From Numida meleagris (Eukaryota; Chordata; Aves; Galliformes; Numididae), in the NCBI RefSeq assembly GCF_002078875.1, contig NC_034414.1, forward strand, positions 31,706,422 through 31,770,421: a DNA stretch of 64,000 nt. The letters are read 5' to 3'. Under the pieces are notes generated by a model that saw only the letters and a program-made list of their open reading frames with translations, made no database searches and was not told the DNA's origin. Positions 10,585 through 24,559 of the stretch are shown here, piece by piece. Position 1 is the stretch's first letter. Every line of letters starts with the position of its first letter. Position numbers and translations under genes: made by a program.

Positions 10585-13500
10585 GCAAATTTCTATTTTA
10601 ATGACTGTTTATCTAAAATAATGAAGTAACTACTTGCAATACAAGATTTAGAAGATTTTCATTCATAACAGGCAAATGGCTGTAGCATTTAATGCTGTTG
10701 CATACTGCACCTTTTTGATTTGTCTTGTTCCTGTATAATACACTATATAGTATTGCTGGTTGTGGAAGAAAGTGTGTCATTTCTCACAACAATGTAACTA
10801 CTGATTGTGCATTTATGGATGCCACAGCTGTTGACTGTTCTGCTCTTTCAATTTCATTTTCATATTAAGCTGATGGCAGGTTTGTTTGCTATACACTGTG
10901 TTTTGGATGGTGTGGAAAGTCCATATCATTATTACATTATATGAAAATAGTTGTGCAATAATTGATGGATGAAGTTATTCATGATGAATATGAGGTAATG
11001 AAATAGGCACCACGATTTAATCATCAGAAGAGAGGGTCTCTGGAGCCCACACAAAGTTATCAAAGTCACTCCCATGATAAATAGCATGTGATAAGCTGTT
11101 TGGAAAACAATGCAATCCGCAGAAAAATGCACATACGGGAGGCATACAAATTCCTTGGATGGAAATCAACTGACTCCTAAGAACCAAGGAAGAGATAGTC
11201 TAATAAGGAAGATGAGAGAGAGCAATGTCCATGGATCCATCACTCTTTTAAAAAATGATCTTGCTTTATACCCATATTTGTTAGGATTAAAACTAACTGG
11301 CTTGATTGTCATTCACAAAGCATTTCGCTTGCTATTTATTTGAAACAAGAGTCTAAGAAAATGCTTCTAGGCAGATATAGGCTGAAGTGCAACCTTTTCT
11401 TTTGTTACTTCCTTGCAAGGACAATTTTTCTGAGGATTTTTTTTTAAAAAACGTGGTCATAAGCCAAGTCAAGGTAGCAAATGAACCTTAATTTCAGCTG
11501 CAATGTCTTCCTCTATTGGAGACAGTATTATTCTAGATGCCCTATTTTTGTTAGATGCAGGAGATCCTCAGTACAAATCAAAATTCTCTATATGCAATTC
11601 ATAAAGTGATAGATAAGAAGGGAAAAATTAGTAGAGGGAGGGGAATGTTACTTCTTTCTTTGTAATAGACTTGCCACAGTTCACTGCTACTATGTCACTA
11701 GTTATCAAACATCAGCACTGCTACTATCACTCCTCCAGGTCTTTGCATGCCATCAAGCAAGAGGTGAACAACTGAGATTGAAAGAAGACAAAATGATGAA
11801 GTTATCCTGATGTAAGAAGTTTCAGTGAGAAAATCACCAGAGATTTCCTGAAACAGTTTCAGTATTACCAAAGTCATCAGTGAGACTAAAGAAGAGTAAA
11901 GGCATTTGCTCTTGATCTGCTGCCGTGATTCACTGCAGAGAATATAGATGTCCTAAGGAGAAGAGTCATATCCTTTCCAAGCAGAAAATATGTTCCCAAT
12001 GTTATTTTTGGATTCCCTTTACAGTACCTACTGATCAATGTAAGCTTTATTTTCAGAGAAACAGCATGGGGAGTGCAGTATCCACCCCAAAATATGAAAA
12101 TTCAAATTGCTTCATTCATTTTTCCTGTAATACCCCCAAGTAGTCCACAAACAGTGATAGTATTCAGTTCTAGGGTGCCTCTACCCTGCTGGCACAAAGC
12201 CTTTCACAAAACAAGATTTGCCAAGCTATACCAGAACATGATGGGAAATGATGGCACTCCAAAAATCTTAATTACCCCAAAGTGCCCTGCTAAGAGCAGT
12301 CAACTCTTAAAGGATCTTGTAAGCTCTTTGTTGGGAAAAAGAGAGAGACACAGACTGAGACACATGCTTCTCACTGCGCAGCAGTTTCAGCTAGTGCCTA
12401 GATAAGACTACTATTTGTTTTATTACATGCATTTTCAGGACCATTTTAAACACACAGCATAAAGATTGTGCTTGTGAATTAAAAAATAACCACATATGTT
12501 TCTTTTCTCCTGAATCTGAAAGTACAACTGAAATAGCTCATTTTGCAAATACTGACTCAATGGCATCTCCCGGACCTCTGTTCAGATTTGGCAGAGCTAT
12601 AGAGGAGATAATTGGATGCCAGGAACTATAAGGCACTGTTCTTGATGTACTAGGCTTGTCAGCCAGGTCTGGGAGACAGAGAGATATCAGTACTCCCAAA
12701 GACACATGGAGCTCCACCTGGCAAGGTGCAGACATATGGTTTCAGAGGATGTGGATGCTCAGTGTATTCCTATCGAGCAGCCAGGCATAGTTTGCTCCAG
12801 ATAATCAAATATATTCTTCACTGGGAAGCTGTAAGGCTAGAGCTCACAGCTCTGAAAGATGAAAAGGGGGAGAGACTGCTTGGATGGCAAATATAAAAGG
12901 TTTTTCTTGTTCTGTCACAGACACATTCAGGTCCACGAGGTAACTCAGCTGCTTCCTGTAAGAAAAATTGGTACATTTACAATTCAGATAGACACATAAA
13001 GTCTGAATAAATACGTATATCTTGGGGACTCAGCTAAAGCAGATAAGAACCACAACATCTTTTGAAGTAGGCCCATCACTGATAATTACGAATGTGAGAT
13101 AATCTACCATCATTTATTCTTGTAAATAATGTCATCTCTTCCAATTAAGATCAACTACTTATATCTCCTCATTTCCTTTATTAGCATTGTTGTCAAGTTC
13201 TGCAGAAGCCTTAATTAAATAGTCATCACAATTACGGCTAGTTTCCCAAACGATCGAAGTAAATAATTTAAATATAGGTTATAAGAAAAGTTTTTACTTA
13301 CTGAAATGCTGTATTTCAAAAACTTCTCAAGTGCCTAGTTACAAAGTGTTTCACATTCATCCTTGAAACAAGGTGTGTATTACAAAATAAGCACTAAAAA
13401 TGAGCTGAAATTTTCTTGCTTCAAGCATTGATATTTCTCCAAGTGACAAGTACAGTAAAATTAAAAACTGAATGCAGAAAATTTTTTAACTGATGCTTTG

Positions 13501-15546
13501 AGCAAGCAGTTAAGCTTTTAAGACAAACTGAATTATTAAAAATATTTTTATGATTTTTATCCTACTAATTAATTATACTAATGAATACTGTATCATACAG
13601 AGATGAAAAATACTAAATTTTGAAGCCCAAGACAGGGGGACTGAATGTGCTATAATAATGTATCTGTTTTGATGAGCAGCACACTGAAATATATTTTACC
13701 TTTCAGAAACGTTTTTTCCAGCTTACACTATCTACAATACACTATATTTATTTGTGGGTGAAATGTACATTTTTTTCACTTTTCTTACTGCTATTAAAAA
13801 GACTTTTTTTTTTTTTTCCAGCTAGGTTAAGAAGTACTTTTACAAAAAGTCAGCCACGACCTAGTTCTGTGAAATTGAGATTTTATTCCTTAATAGCTGC
13901 TATTACTACTAACAAATATTTTAATGAAATTTTACATTTTCCCCTTAGTGGATGCATGTCATTTCCATTACCCTTAATTAGTGTTATATGTGCTCTTTCA
14001 GAGAAAAATAGGCCCTTTAGCTATAAGTTCTGACTTTTGAAACAAAAAATCATAACCTTTTTGTGTTTCTGGTTGAGGTAACTGCAACCTAATTTCATTT
14101 AACAATTGTGGCAGATCAGAATCAAAACATGGTACAAGAAACTGAAATTATAATCATACCGCTGATTGATTTTTTAACATTCAAACTCATGAAAGAACTA
14201 GTATAAACATTTCATTTCTCTTTAATGATGTTATGCCTTTTTTTTTCTGTTTGTATATCCCCCAGATTGTTTAATCTTATTTATTTATTTATTTATTTTA
14301 ATATACCAGTGTATTCTGCCAAACGACACTTGCTTTGCTGGTATGTATACATCTTAAGTTACCATTGATCTCTCCTGAATGTTAGTTGGAGTCCACCAGT
14401 ATGCACCTATTTACATTTAGTTCATCTATTTGTATAGCACAATAATACTGTGGCTCTTGTAAAATTCTATGAGAGTGCTTCAATTCACATCTTACTATAC
14501 AAGTCTCTGTTTTTCTGAGCCCTTGCCTAGTAAGTATCTTTGCATCCTTCTTGTTGTATGGGTCTGCAACAGGATGTAGGCATCAAATAATACTCTGAGG
14601 CAAATAATATTGCCTAATTCATAAGTACATGGAAGTTGACCTTGCTTCATAAGAATCATTTTCAGTAAAAATTTGCAATCCAATATTGTAAAATAGGGTT
14701 GTTCAGGTTGTGTAGAAGAGACTGAGAAAGAAGCTGCAATCTCATAATAAAAGATAAGGGAAAGATAAATTCAAAAAACAATCAAGATGAAGAAAGAAAC
14801 CAAGATGATAATCTGGGATAAACCATGGGAGCTTAAAAGAATAAAGTGGCATATGCATGTTATAATAGATACTGCAGAAATCTTTCTGCTGAACAGCTTA
14901 ATCAGTGAGGCAGCTGAGAGACAGTGTATTCAGATGAATGTTTAATTTTGTCTTTACCAAACACATGTAGAAAGTTTTCTGAGCAACAATACAAGTACTG
15001 GAAGGGAATTTTTTTTTGTATTGCTGTTTATATTTTAAGAGACCATATACAGAAAGCAATGTATGATAAAGTAATCTGATTAATTTTGGTCTCAGAGTCC
15101 TGTGAATTTTTTCCTGAAATGAAGTTCTAGCTTGTACTGAAAGAAGTTTTTCCACACCAGTAATGGAGTAACAGCCTGTGCATTAATCTGGGAGCACAGG
15201 AATTCATGTGGTGACCCTAAAATGAATGATGTCAAGGAAAAAAGTCATCAAAGCTAGAAAATCAGAAAAGCATCTGCACTATTTCCCCCCACACCTAATT
15301 TTCTACTCAAAAGGCTAAAATATGCAAGTACATTAAACATAGCCTGATCGTATTTCTGAGAAGTGTTTATATGTGATAACAAAAAACTAAGATTCAGCAT
15401 TGCTTTTTTCTGCCAGATATAGTTGACCAAAAGGGTCATAGTACAGGTATAATGCCTTCCATATGTTCAATGATACTTCTCTGCTACATGCCTTCTGGAA
15501 CTGCGGCACAGAATACGAAGGAAATATTATTGCAGTTCCCAGAGCC
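10585..15546. other. long stretch without recognised elements
   Basis: About 5 kb of AT-rich DNA. Many frames of 60-110 codons occur but none has a family motif, and they conflict between strands. Simple repeats: a TTTA run at 14278-14300 and short homopolymers. A pyrimidine tract ending in CAG at 13800-13821 resembles a splice acceptor but nothing downstream supports an exon. Confidence 0.4.
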
Positions 15547-16356
15547 ACTCTAACATGTTCCAGGGATGTGACTCTTCAATTCAGAGATAAGGATGTGATG
15601 CAGGAGCATGTCAAAAACCTTGCAGAAGTACAAGTAGATGACACCAGTTGCCCTTCTTTTGCCCACCAATGCCATCACTTCATTGTAGAAGGCCACCAGA
15701 GTGATTAGGCATGATCTGCCCTCCGTGAAGCCACCCTGGCTGTCCTGGATCATGTCCTCATTTCATATGTGCCTTAACACAGCTTCCAGAAGGATCTGTT
15801 CCATAATCTTTCCAGGCACAGAGGTGAGGCTCATTGGCCTGCAGTTCCCTGGGTTTTCCTTTCTCTATTTTACAAAAACAGGAGTGATGTTTCCCTTTTC
15901 CCAGTCATCAGGGACATCACCTGACAGCCATGATTTTTCAAATATAACAGAGAGTGTCTTAGTAACAAAATCAGCCAGCTTCTTCTGAAATGCATGTCAT
16001 CTGGCCCCACAGACTTGTATGCATTCAGTCTCATGAGGCAGTCCCTGATTTTCTCTGCTCTTATACTCACCTAGAGGTTCAGGGACATGAGAGATGTGGG
16101 AAGTCTGACAGCCAGGGAAGACTGCAGCAAAGAACTCACTGAGTACCTCAGCCTTCTCCACATACGTTCAAGCTGGTTCTCCCTTATTTATCAGAGGAGG
16201 TACACTCTCCTTTGCCTCCTCTGTCTCTTCTGACCAAGATACCTGTAGAATCCCTTCTTATCTTTCACATCCCTCACCAAGTTCAGGTCTATCTGCACCT
16301 TGGCTTTCCTGATCCCATCTCCGCCTGTCCAGACGGCATCCCTGTATTCTTCCTAG
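15547..16356 (-). mobile_element. CR1 fragment, linker plus N-terminal RT
   Basis: On the minus strand it reads from the segment between the CR1 endonuclease and RT (GIRKAKVQIDLNLVRDVKDK at about 16310-16250) through KSVGPDDMH (about 16000) to the region around GFTEGRSCLITLVAFYNEV and FCKVFD (about 15730-15580). Several frameshifts and stops interrupt it. It ends before the catalytic FADD box and has no 3' tail, so unlike most CR1 copies it is cut at both ends. Confidence 0.88.
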
Positions 16357-17974
16357 GATAAGCAAGGAGCTTAAGAATAAGAGAGGCATGAAATGATTGC
16401 TATGTGATTTCAAATTAATCATCTGCATGCCATTAATCCAGTGATATTTCAAGGAGAACCCAACAAACATTTCTGGTAAATTATTGCATTCAATAAAAAA
16501 TAAAGATTTGTACTAAAAAAGTCCTTGTAAAATGCTTGTAAAATGCTTGTAAAAGTGATGCCAAATTTGGAGGACAGTTTCATCCAGCAACAAAATGGGA
16601 AAAAATGAAAAAAAAAATTTAAATGTTTAAAGAAATATTTTATATTTCTATGTCAGTTATTTTTCATACGTTTTAAAAAAAAACAAAACAACTACACAAC
16701 CTGAGAATTACGCAATTTTTCTCCTGCTTGGTCCACGGATCAGAAGAGCCAGAAATAAACAACTCTTGCTAGTCAATCTAAAATGATCATTCCCTCCCCC
16801 ACTTCCAGTTTGTTCAATCATGTCAGTGAACCAAAACATTCAATTATTTGCTTAGCTCTAATTTCAAATATCTACCTACTGGTACCAGTGATAATAATAA
16901 GAGAATGAAGAAATAATGGATCTGAATCAACACTATAGAAAGAAACCCTACCTACTTATATCATGGTCCTGGTTGAATACCATGTAAAACATAGTGATGA
17001 GATAGATATTTTTAAACGTGTACCTGGTTGAAATAAACCTTTTTGGTATGTATTCATTTTAATTTCAGGCAATTTTGAGAATTTACAGTAATATTTATTT
17101 GTGAGGATCTTTCTCTGTCTGGGCTTAGCCCTGTGAATTTCTAATCTGTTTTATTTAGTCTCTCTAGCCTTTACATAATGAATAAGATCAGTGAATGTAT
17201 TCTTAAACAAAAATGTCAAAGACACCCTCTTTGGTGTTCCTGATTTCTTGCATATTACTTTTTCCCAATTTGATCTTCATTGTTATAGTATGATGTAGTA
17301 GTTGTGGCAGTGTTACATAAGCTGTGGACATTTGGCTTCTTTTTGACTTTAGCTGAGTTACTGTATCTTGCCCCTAAACTTCACTGTCACAATCTCACTG
17401 CAACCATAAATGTAGCTTAGAAAACCTTTTTTTTTCCTCTTTTATCAGCACAAATTTTTGGGCAGCAGCACAACATAACTCAAAAGGCAGTGGAAGATGC
17501 TCAGCCATTGCTATAGCTACCTATCAGCAACATGAGCTCCCTGAGCTCTCTTTTATCCAACGTGCAGCACCAGTGGTGCATGACTACCTTATGGCAAAGT
17601 AAATAATGTAAATGTAAATAAACTAATCCTACATGCCATATGTTCAGAACAGAAATGTCCTTATGTAAAGCTTACCAACTGTGATTAAGACTTTAAAATT
17701 AATCTCTAAACATTTTTAATAGACTATTTTATGGATATCAGTCAGATTGGATTGGAGTACCTACCCATCTACCCTGATGAATGATCAGAAGATAAGGGAA
17801 GAGTAAAAGTAACTGCATATATAAAGTTATATCTTAGAGGAACATATCTTCCACATGTCTGGCAGTCACAAGAGCAAGCAGCTCTTGAGTCAAAGGTGGA
17901 GGTTTCACCCCTACCATTATGTTCTGTAGCCACCAATATACTTTGACTACATATAATCTCATCATCTTCTGTTT
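16357..17974. other. unclassified DNA
   Basis: No gene or transposon recognised. A small direct repeat of CTTGTAAAATG in three copies lies at about 16523-16555. Confidence 0.4.
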
Positions 17975-18506
17975 TGTAGTGGTTTAACACCCGGCAGGTA
18001 ACTCAGCACAGCACATCCACTCGTTCACTGCTCCCTAACGGTTTTCCTAACAGAAAAAGGTAAAACTTTTGGGTTGAGAAGACAGTTTAATAGGATAGAA
18101 AAGGAAGGGGAAATATCAAAAATATATATACAAAACAAGTGACGTGCCATGCAATTGCTTGCCACCCACTGACCAAAGCCCAGCTAGTCCCTGATCAGTA
18201 GCAGCCCTCCCCTGGCCAAATCCCCTGGTTTTGTTGTTCAGCAAGACACCGTATGGTGTGGGACATCCCTTTGACAGTCTGGATCAGCTCTCTTGGTTCT
18301 CTCCCCCCAGCTTCTTGTGCCCACTCAGTCCTCCCTCACTGGCAGGGCAGTATGAGAAGCTGAAACATCCTTGGCTCCATGCAGTACTGCTCAACAGCAA
18401 TTACATCAGTGTGCTATCAACACTGTTTTTCTCCAGAATTCAAAACATGCCATCATACCAGCCACTATGAAGAAAATTATCTCTGTCCCAGGCAAAAGCA
18501 TGATAC
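17975..18506 (-). mobile_element. solo LTR, ERV family B
   Basis: The right end, read on the minus strand, gives the LTR start with GCCTGGGACAGAGATAATTT and CATAGTGGCTGGTATGATGG. The left end is TGTAGTGGTTTAACACCC. These match a widespread avian solo-LTR family that I recall from many bird genomes. Flanks CTGTTT (17969-17974) and TTGTTT (18507-18512) match at 5 of 6 bases, consistent with a 6-bp target duplication. No internal sequence remains, so it arose by LTR-LTR recombination. Assignment to an ERV class is uncertain. Confidence 0.82.
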
Positions 18507-18512
18507 TTGTTT

Positions 18513-21349
18513 TACTTTGACCTCAGCATTATTCTCTGGAAATAAGTTAAAAAGGGGAAGTGAAGCTGATGACAGAAAAGACTTTCTTCTGCTTTCCAGT
18601 TGCTGACAAACGTTTTGCTTTAGTGTTTTGGCTTGTTACATTCCTTTCAATAGTATCTCTCGTTTTTCGTTTAAACATAAACTTGTATCTTTCTTCACTG
18701 GTCCTCATCACATGTACATGCTGATCTGAAGTGGGTATTGTTTTCATTTTCTTTTTAGTGGCAGGGTTTTTGTTTGTTTGTTTGTGTTTTTACAGAGGTC
18801 TTGCAAGGTAGACTAGCAAGTTGTCAGAATTCTTTAAAACAGCAGTTGCTCATCGCTTAAGAAGAGGTAAAATCATGTAGGAAGAAGTTGGAAAGTATAA
18901 TAAAGGAAGTTAAAAGAATCTCTGCTCTCATGGCAAATAGCCATAGGAAACAAAAGCCAAGGACGGCTATGCTGAAAGAAAAGAGTTTGATTACATTAAT
19001 CTTGCTAATTTTTAATTAACTTAATAATAAAACCCAAATTACAGGGAAAAAAAAGAATCTGGGATGTAAATAACATCAATACTCGAAACAGAATGGTCTT
19101 CTGTGATGTCTGTGAAGTAGCCAGGTCAGTATAATTACAAACTCATCCTTCATGAGGAATTAGCAAGCTTGTTTTTAATACATTCACCCCACAATTTGTG
19201 GGGAAAAAAACAAACAAACCAACCAACAATGGTAAATGTCTCTGCCTTTTTTATTTTCTGTAAATGTTAACTGCTAACTCTACTGCTGTTCAAATTGTAG
19301 TAAATATCAAATGCTTGGAATGAGGCAAAAGTAATTTCCATGTTTTGTTTGTCATCTGTACTTAAATGAATTGCAGGATGTGAAAAGTAAAAAATAATTT
19401 AAAATCTCTGTTCTATTCATGCTTAGCTCTGCCCCTTCTTATAAGTAGCATTGAGTGTTTGATGTAGTTCTGAAAAATATCCCTGTATGTCCTATACTGT
19501 GTATCCATACTTACATAACTAACATCCAGAAAAATGGATAGAGCAACAAGACCTCATACCACTGAAATTTTTAAGAGAAATTTTAACTGAATAGGGAGGA
19601 AGAAATGAAAATTAAGAGCACTTCCTTTGTCCCACACAAATGTGTTCCTTAGAAATTAAGCAAAAATGTGGTGATGTGCATTTGCTCTGAATGCAAGAAA
19701 AAAATCTGTTAAAAAATACCTGATGCAATTCTTTTTTTCAAATTTTCAAAATCTCTTTTCTGGGAAGAGGCTTATAAATGTATTCACAGTATATTTTCTT
19801 ACATCAGCTTATTTGTAATAAATCTTCATTATTTCTTCAACACAAAATATTCAAAATATGTTTTTATGCAAAAAGATACTTCCATTATAGGTGCATTAAG
19901 CACAGCCTATGGAGTTGGCCTTATAACTGAGCAAAGTGAATTTTCTTTTTTTGTATAATATATGAAAAATGTTCATAAGCAAGGAGCACATATATTGTGA
20001 TTGTGGTTTACATTTTATGTTAAGACAACAGAAATCTACCTGGAATGGCTGCAGGTTATAAGCAAATTTAACCTTCTTAAAATATCAACATCAAGCTAAT
20101 GTCCTGAAATATTAAAACACCATTCATCTTTCTCTTTTCAAAAGAAATGATTACTCAACAGCTTCACACTAAGAAAAACATAACTGCATCTTAAGAACAT
20201 GCTGGAAAGAGTAAATGAAATGGCAGCAGTAGGTTTACTTTTACAACTGAAAAAAAATGTCACATGTATTAATATCAACAACTGGAATTTTACCTCATTA
20301 GGCAATTTCTGATCTAAGGCTCTGATGATTATTCTAAGCAGAAAAAATATGCTAATTATCTGCTCTGAATGTAGAAGGAAAAAAGGTGTAAAATCTTCCT
20401 TTAGCCGTGTGACCATGTACTAATTGCATGTCATGTGTCAAAATAATGCAACCCACTTTGCCTAAAGCAATTAGACATACAGAACTCTATTAATGAAGCT
20501 CTGTCTGTCACTAAAAATGTTTTCAGAGCTATAGTTGAAGATTAAAATATTAACTTCTCAAATATTTATGATAGTTACTGACAGCATTTCAAAATGTTAC
20601 TTTTAACAAAAGTATTTTATTCAGCCCCAGTTTTTAATTTGGATTTTATATTCAAAGACATTATTAACATATGGGAGTTGTGAAATTTCTATGATCTCCA
20701 CTGAGACTTCTTTACAGAGGTACATTATCTCCTTGAAGCCTACAGCGCCTTTTTCTATTGTAATATAAACTCTTTCAGAACAACAACAACAAAAAAGTTT
20801 AAAACTCTTTTTTTTTTTTCAAAAGTAAAAAAAAAAAAGAAAGAGAGAGAGGAGGAGGTTCTTGTTGTACTCTACCTATCCTCTGAACACGAGAGAAGAA
20901 AAAGGCTCTTCTTGTCAATCTATCATTTGGTGTTCTCCTTCTTTTTATGGTCATTTGCCATCTGTGTTCATGAGCATACCCTTATGCAGTAGGAGGGCAG
21001 GGATGCATGTTGCCACATTGTTTACTGAACCTGTATTTCCACTGCTTACCAAAATGCTTGGGAAAGGATTTTTCAAAATTCTTCCAGAGCAATACAAATC
21101 TGCAGCTACAGGAGAGGGCTGCAGAGCATACCTAAGGTTCTTCTCCTTTTTACTGGAGTTTAAAGTGTACCAAATGCTGCCTAAATTACTATCGCACTGT
21201 AACTTGTGGTAAGTTGCTTGGGTTGTTTTTCTTGTTTTGTTTTGTTTTGTTTTTTTGCTTTTATTCTGTATTCTTAATTTACGAGGGAAAAAAAAAGCCT
21301 TATTCATGCACTTCTCCCACTCAGCTGTATAGGAATATTAGTATGCATA
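18513..21349. other. unclassified DNA
   Basis: No gene or mobile element recognised. Simple sequence: GTTT repeats at about 18769-18784, CAAA/CCAA repeats at about 19209-19229, an A/GA-rich run at about 20829-20857 and TTTTG repeats at 21232-21257. Confidence 0.4.
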
Positions 21350-22100
21350 AAAATTGAATGGACAAGCTCTTAATTTGTTTTCTACACGGATACTGAGATG
21401 AATGCTGTGATACCCGAGGATTTATAGCTTTACCAGTAGTATGCAGGAATGATACCATGGTAATACCATGGAATTATTGCCCTTGTAATGTGCCAAAAAA
21501 TCAGCAAATAAAAAAAGGCATGTTTTTAGCACTGCATCATTTTCTAGTACCATGGTGGTAAAAAGTGAGTGCTATTATGTATTAGTCCTGCCATTGCTTT
21601 TATGTTTGGTAAGGGTATTGCCTTGGTTTTGGAGCTATTACAGTCTACGGGAATCAATTATATGTACTTGAACTAAGAAGGATTTACTTGGTAACTGTAA
21701 TGGCTCTAAAAGAGCCATTATGATCTGTCATGTCAAAAATGCACATGCCTACAGTAGATACAGATCGGTGGAAAAAGTTTCATACATAAAGCAAGACATT
21801 TTTGTTAGTGACCCTGGCAAAACAAAACAAGCACATTTTGCTGAATTACCTTCACAAAGTTTTCATAATTAATGAAAAGGAGCCTTTGTCGTTCTGCTGC
21901 TGTGTTCTTCAAGAAAGCAAAACTTGTTTGTTGTTTGAAAGGGAGTCAAGGGAGACATTACAAAAGGACAAAGCTCAATGAATCATAATGTTCTGGAGAT
22001 AGAAGTAATCAGATAAAAGGGAAAAAAAAGTGAGATAAATAGAAGGGAAGACATTCTGAAGTAAAAGGGAGCAAATGTGACTCGCCATCATTGTATATAT
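21350..22100. promoter_or_regulatory. candidate conserved noncoding or enhancer-like block
   Basis: This stretch lacks transposon features and lacks coding potential. It has clustered binding-site-like words: three TACCATGG motifs at 21453-21556, one inside the palindrome TACCATGGTA (21453-21462); CATAATTAATG (homeodomain type) near 21865; and ACAAAG/GACAAAG (SOX/TCF type) at several places. A perfect 10-bp hairpin lies at 21698-21720. Conservation cannot be tested here, so the regulatory call is inference only. Confidence 0.25.
21698..21720. repeat. perfect 10-bp inverted repeat, 3-nt loop
   Basis: TAATGGCTCT, loop AAA, AGAGCCATTA. There is no run of T after it, so it is not a Pol III terminator. 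It could be a dimeric protein site or chance. Confidence 0.9.
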
Positions 22101-22139
22101 CCATGAAATGGATATGGCAGCTCTTAAGAATGAAGCAAA

Positions 22140-22650
22140 GAGGTTGCCCCCCCATGACCAGTCATGTTATGTCTGCATGTACTGAACAGTAGAACATCTC
22201 AGGGCCAGAACAAAGCATAAACATGGCCAGTGAGCATAAGGCTTCCTGTGTCCATGCTGCAGGATAGATGCAGTCCATAGTCCTAGCTTCCTCATCATCC
22301 AAATCACTGAGCATTATTGCAGAACAGGACAGCTCCCTCTGTACATGTCTATCCAGGTTTCCACTGAAAGGAGTCTGAAGTATGCTGGAAGAATGCACTT
22401 CTATTTCTGGTGTGGGGTCAGGCACAGTCGGAGACCTCAGGGTGGGCCTGGTGTCGTGAGTGTGGAATCCATTCATGCTGCAGGTACAGGGGCAGCAGTG
22501 CTGAGGTACTGGAGTTGTATGGAACTGGGCAAAGGAGATCAAAGCCTGGTGGCAGGAGTACTGTATCCTGCTGTGCTCAATGAACCATTTCTAGCCACAA
22601 TGCTGATTTCTGCCTTTAAAAATTCCTGTGTGGGCAAATGGAGGTTTTGA
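22140..22650. other. GC-richer block with overlapping long frames, identity unknown
   Basis: Base composition is visibly richer in G and C than the flanks. Two overlapping open frames occur: 126 codons on minus (22162-22542) and 101 codons on plus (22345-22650). Neither shows a domain I recognise. Lower AT content makes stop codons rarer, which may be the whole explanation. Alternatives are an unknown repeat, a decayed retrocopy or a lineage-specific exon. Confidence 0.35.
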
Positions 22651-24559
22651 TGAAAGCTGCATAACTGCATTCAGTTTGTAGGCTGGGTGGGAGTGGCAGT
22701 AAGATGAGAAAGATCATCAGTAATGATTTTTTAGTGACTACCATTTTTAAAGAATTGTTTACGTTATCAGATCTTATACATTAACACGGACAATGCCACA
22801 TTCCTGCAGTCAACTGCAGACTTCATTAGTGTATAGCTATTAAAAACAGAAAGGTGAAAAAACAGGTCTGCAGTTCGCTGGTGTATTACTATGCCCACTT
22901 ATGTGCTACTATTGTTTTCTTATATAGAATTTCCTTATGTGGTTTTATTTTTGTTTTTATATAGCTTTTTTACATAAGTACATTGTATTAAATAATTGTG
23001 CCAAAGTTGGTTGAAGTACTTTCCCCCAAATAATACTTGCCATGTGCAGGGTGAAAAATGGTCTATAGTGGTGTGGTCTGCAAGTTGCTTGTTTGTTTAC
23101 TGGACCAATTTTCAGTAACAGAACACTATTAAAGTGCAGCAAAAGCTTTTCAATCCCAAATGAGCATGTCCAAAAAAAGAAACAAGAGATTTTACTCTTA
23201 GCTCATCTTCAGATTCACAAGGGGCAATAAGGGAGATTCATTAGGCCATTTGTTACTGTCATCTGCCATGATTCAAAATGAAATACTAAATGTTTCATGG
23301 ACGCAGAAAAAGAGCAGTATTTGTCTTTGTGTTGGCTATGCAAAGACTGTATGGCTTTCAGCCTCCATACAAGAGGTCTGATGGATGAAAGGGGGAAGGG
23401 TGGTGCCATCTGAATGATGATGGGCTAATATCATCATCCTCTTGTCAGCTGTAATAGGCTTTTCCTCACAGAAATAATTCATAAAACCGCTACATTATAT
23501 TCTATCCCTGACAGGCCCTATCTATCCTGCAACCCAGCAGGCTCACAACTAATAAGAAAATATGTGGTTCAGGAACCCTGAAAAATTAAACAGGTAGTTT
23601 ATGAACAATTTGTTTCATGGGGATGTTTATTATGTTTATTAAATATTGAGCCTTTAATGTTTTCCCAGTACAGATGATATCATAAAAATGCTGACTTAAG
23701 CCTCAGTTGTGTTCTTAGAAAGTGGCATTTTATAGCTCTTGTAGTACACAGTAAATAACTAAATTGCAATGGTTTATATGTGTACACAGAATAGAATTTA
23801 TAGAGTGAGTATATTTTTATTGTGCATATGTAATGTATTTAATACTTTCATAATAGGCACATGCAAACTACCAAAATATTGATCACGTTCTTTGGCTTAA
23901 GTGAAGAATTGAGACGAGCAGCATTTCAGAGTCTTGAATAGGGAAGACCAGACATTTGTCTTGCTGCTTGTGCTAATGGAAAAAGACTGATCTTGGTGTT
24001 TGAAGTGTCAAGGCAAAAGCTCTGTAGGCTCTAATGGTAAAAACCAGGAATACTGACTTGTATACAAAATTTTCTATTCTTTATTCAGGTTCTCATAACA
24101 GAAAAAAATAGGACGAAATTGATCAAGCTGAAGCCAATATGCTACCACGCCTTTCTAGAAATGAGGGCTACCAGAGTTTACCCAGGGCAAAGTTCTTGTA
24201 CCAGACAGAAGGACTAGGTTCTGCTGAAGACCTCGAGTGCACAGAGGAAGCACCATGCACAATCATAGTCCTTCCATGTCCATATCTTTTTATTCCAATT
24301 TCTTCCTTCAGGGTTTATTGAATAATTGATAGTTCACAGGCAGGATATGAAAACTGGCAAGTAGAAAACTTCCATTCTTAATGAATTTGTAATAATAAAT
24401 AATGCCTATGATATTAAAAAGCTGCATTCTACAGACATATTACAAAGAGCATGTGCATGACATGATTTACAAAAAAACTTCACAGATCTTTCATTGAGCC
24501 TTTGAGAAATCCTGAGCTGTTCTCATATCCTTCTATTCCTGGTAAGAGGTTAGACTCAA
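22651..24559. other. unclassified DNA
   Basis: No gene or repeat recognised; open frames are short and lack motifs. Confidence 0.4.

Noticed and set aside
13752..14033. Possible exon after the pyrimidine tract at 13800-13821
   Set aside because: The translated frame has no recognisable domain and there is no plausible matching donor; T-runs are frequent in this DNA.
21698..21720. Hairpin considered as a microRNA or transcription terminator
   Set aside because: A 10-bp stem is far too short for a microRNA precursor and no T-run follows it.
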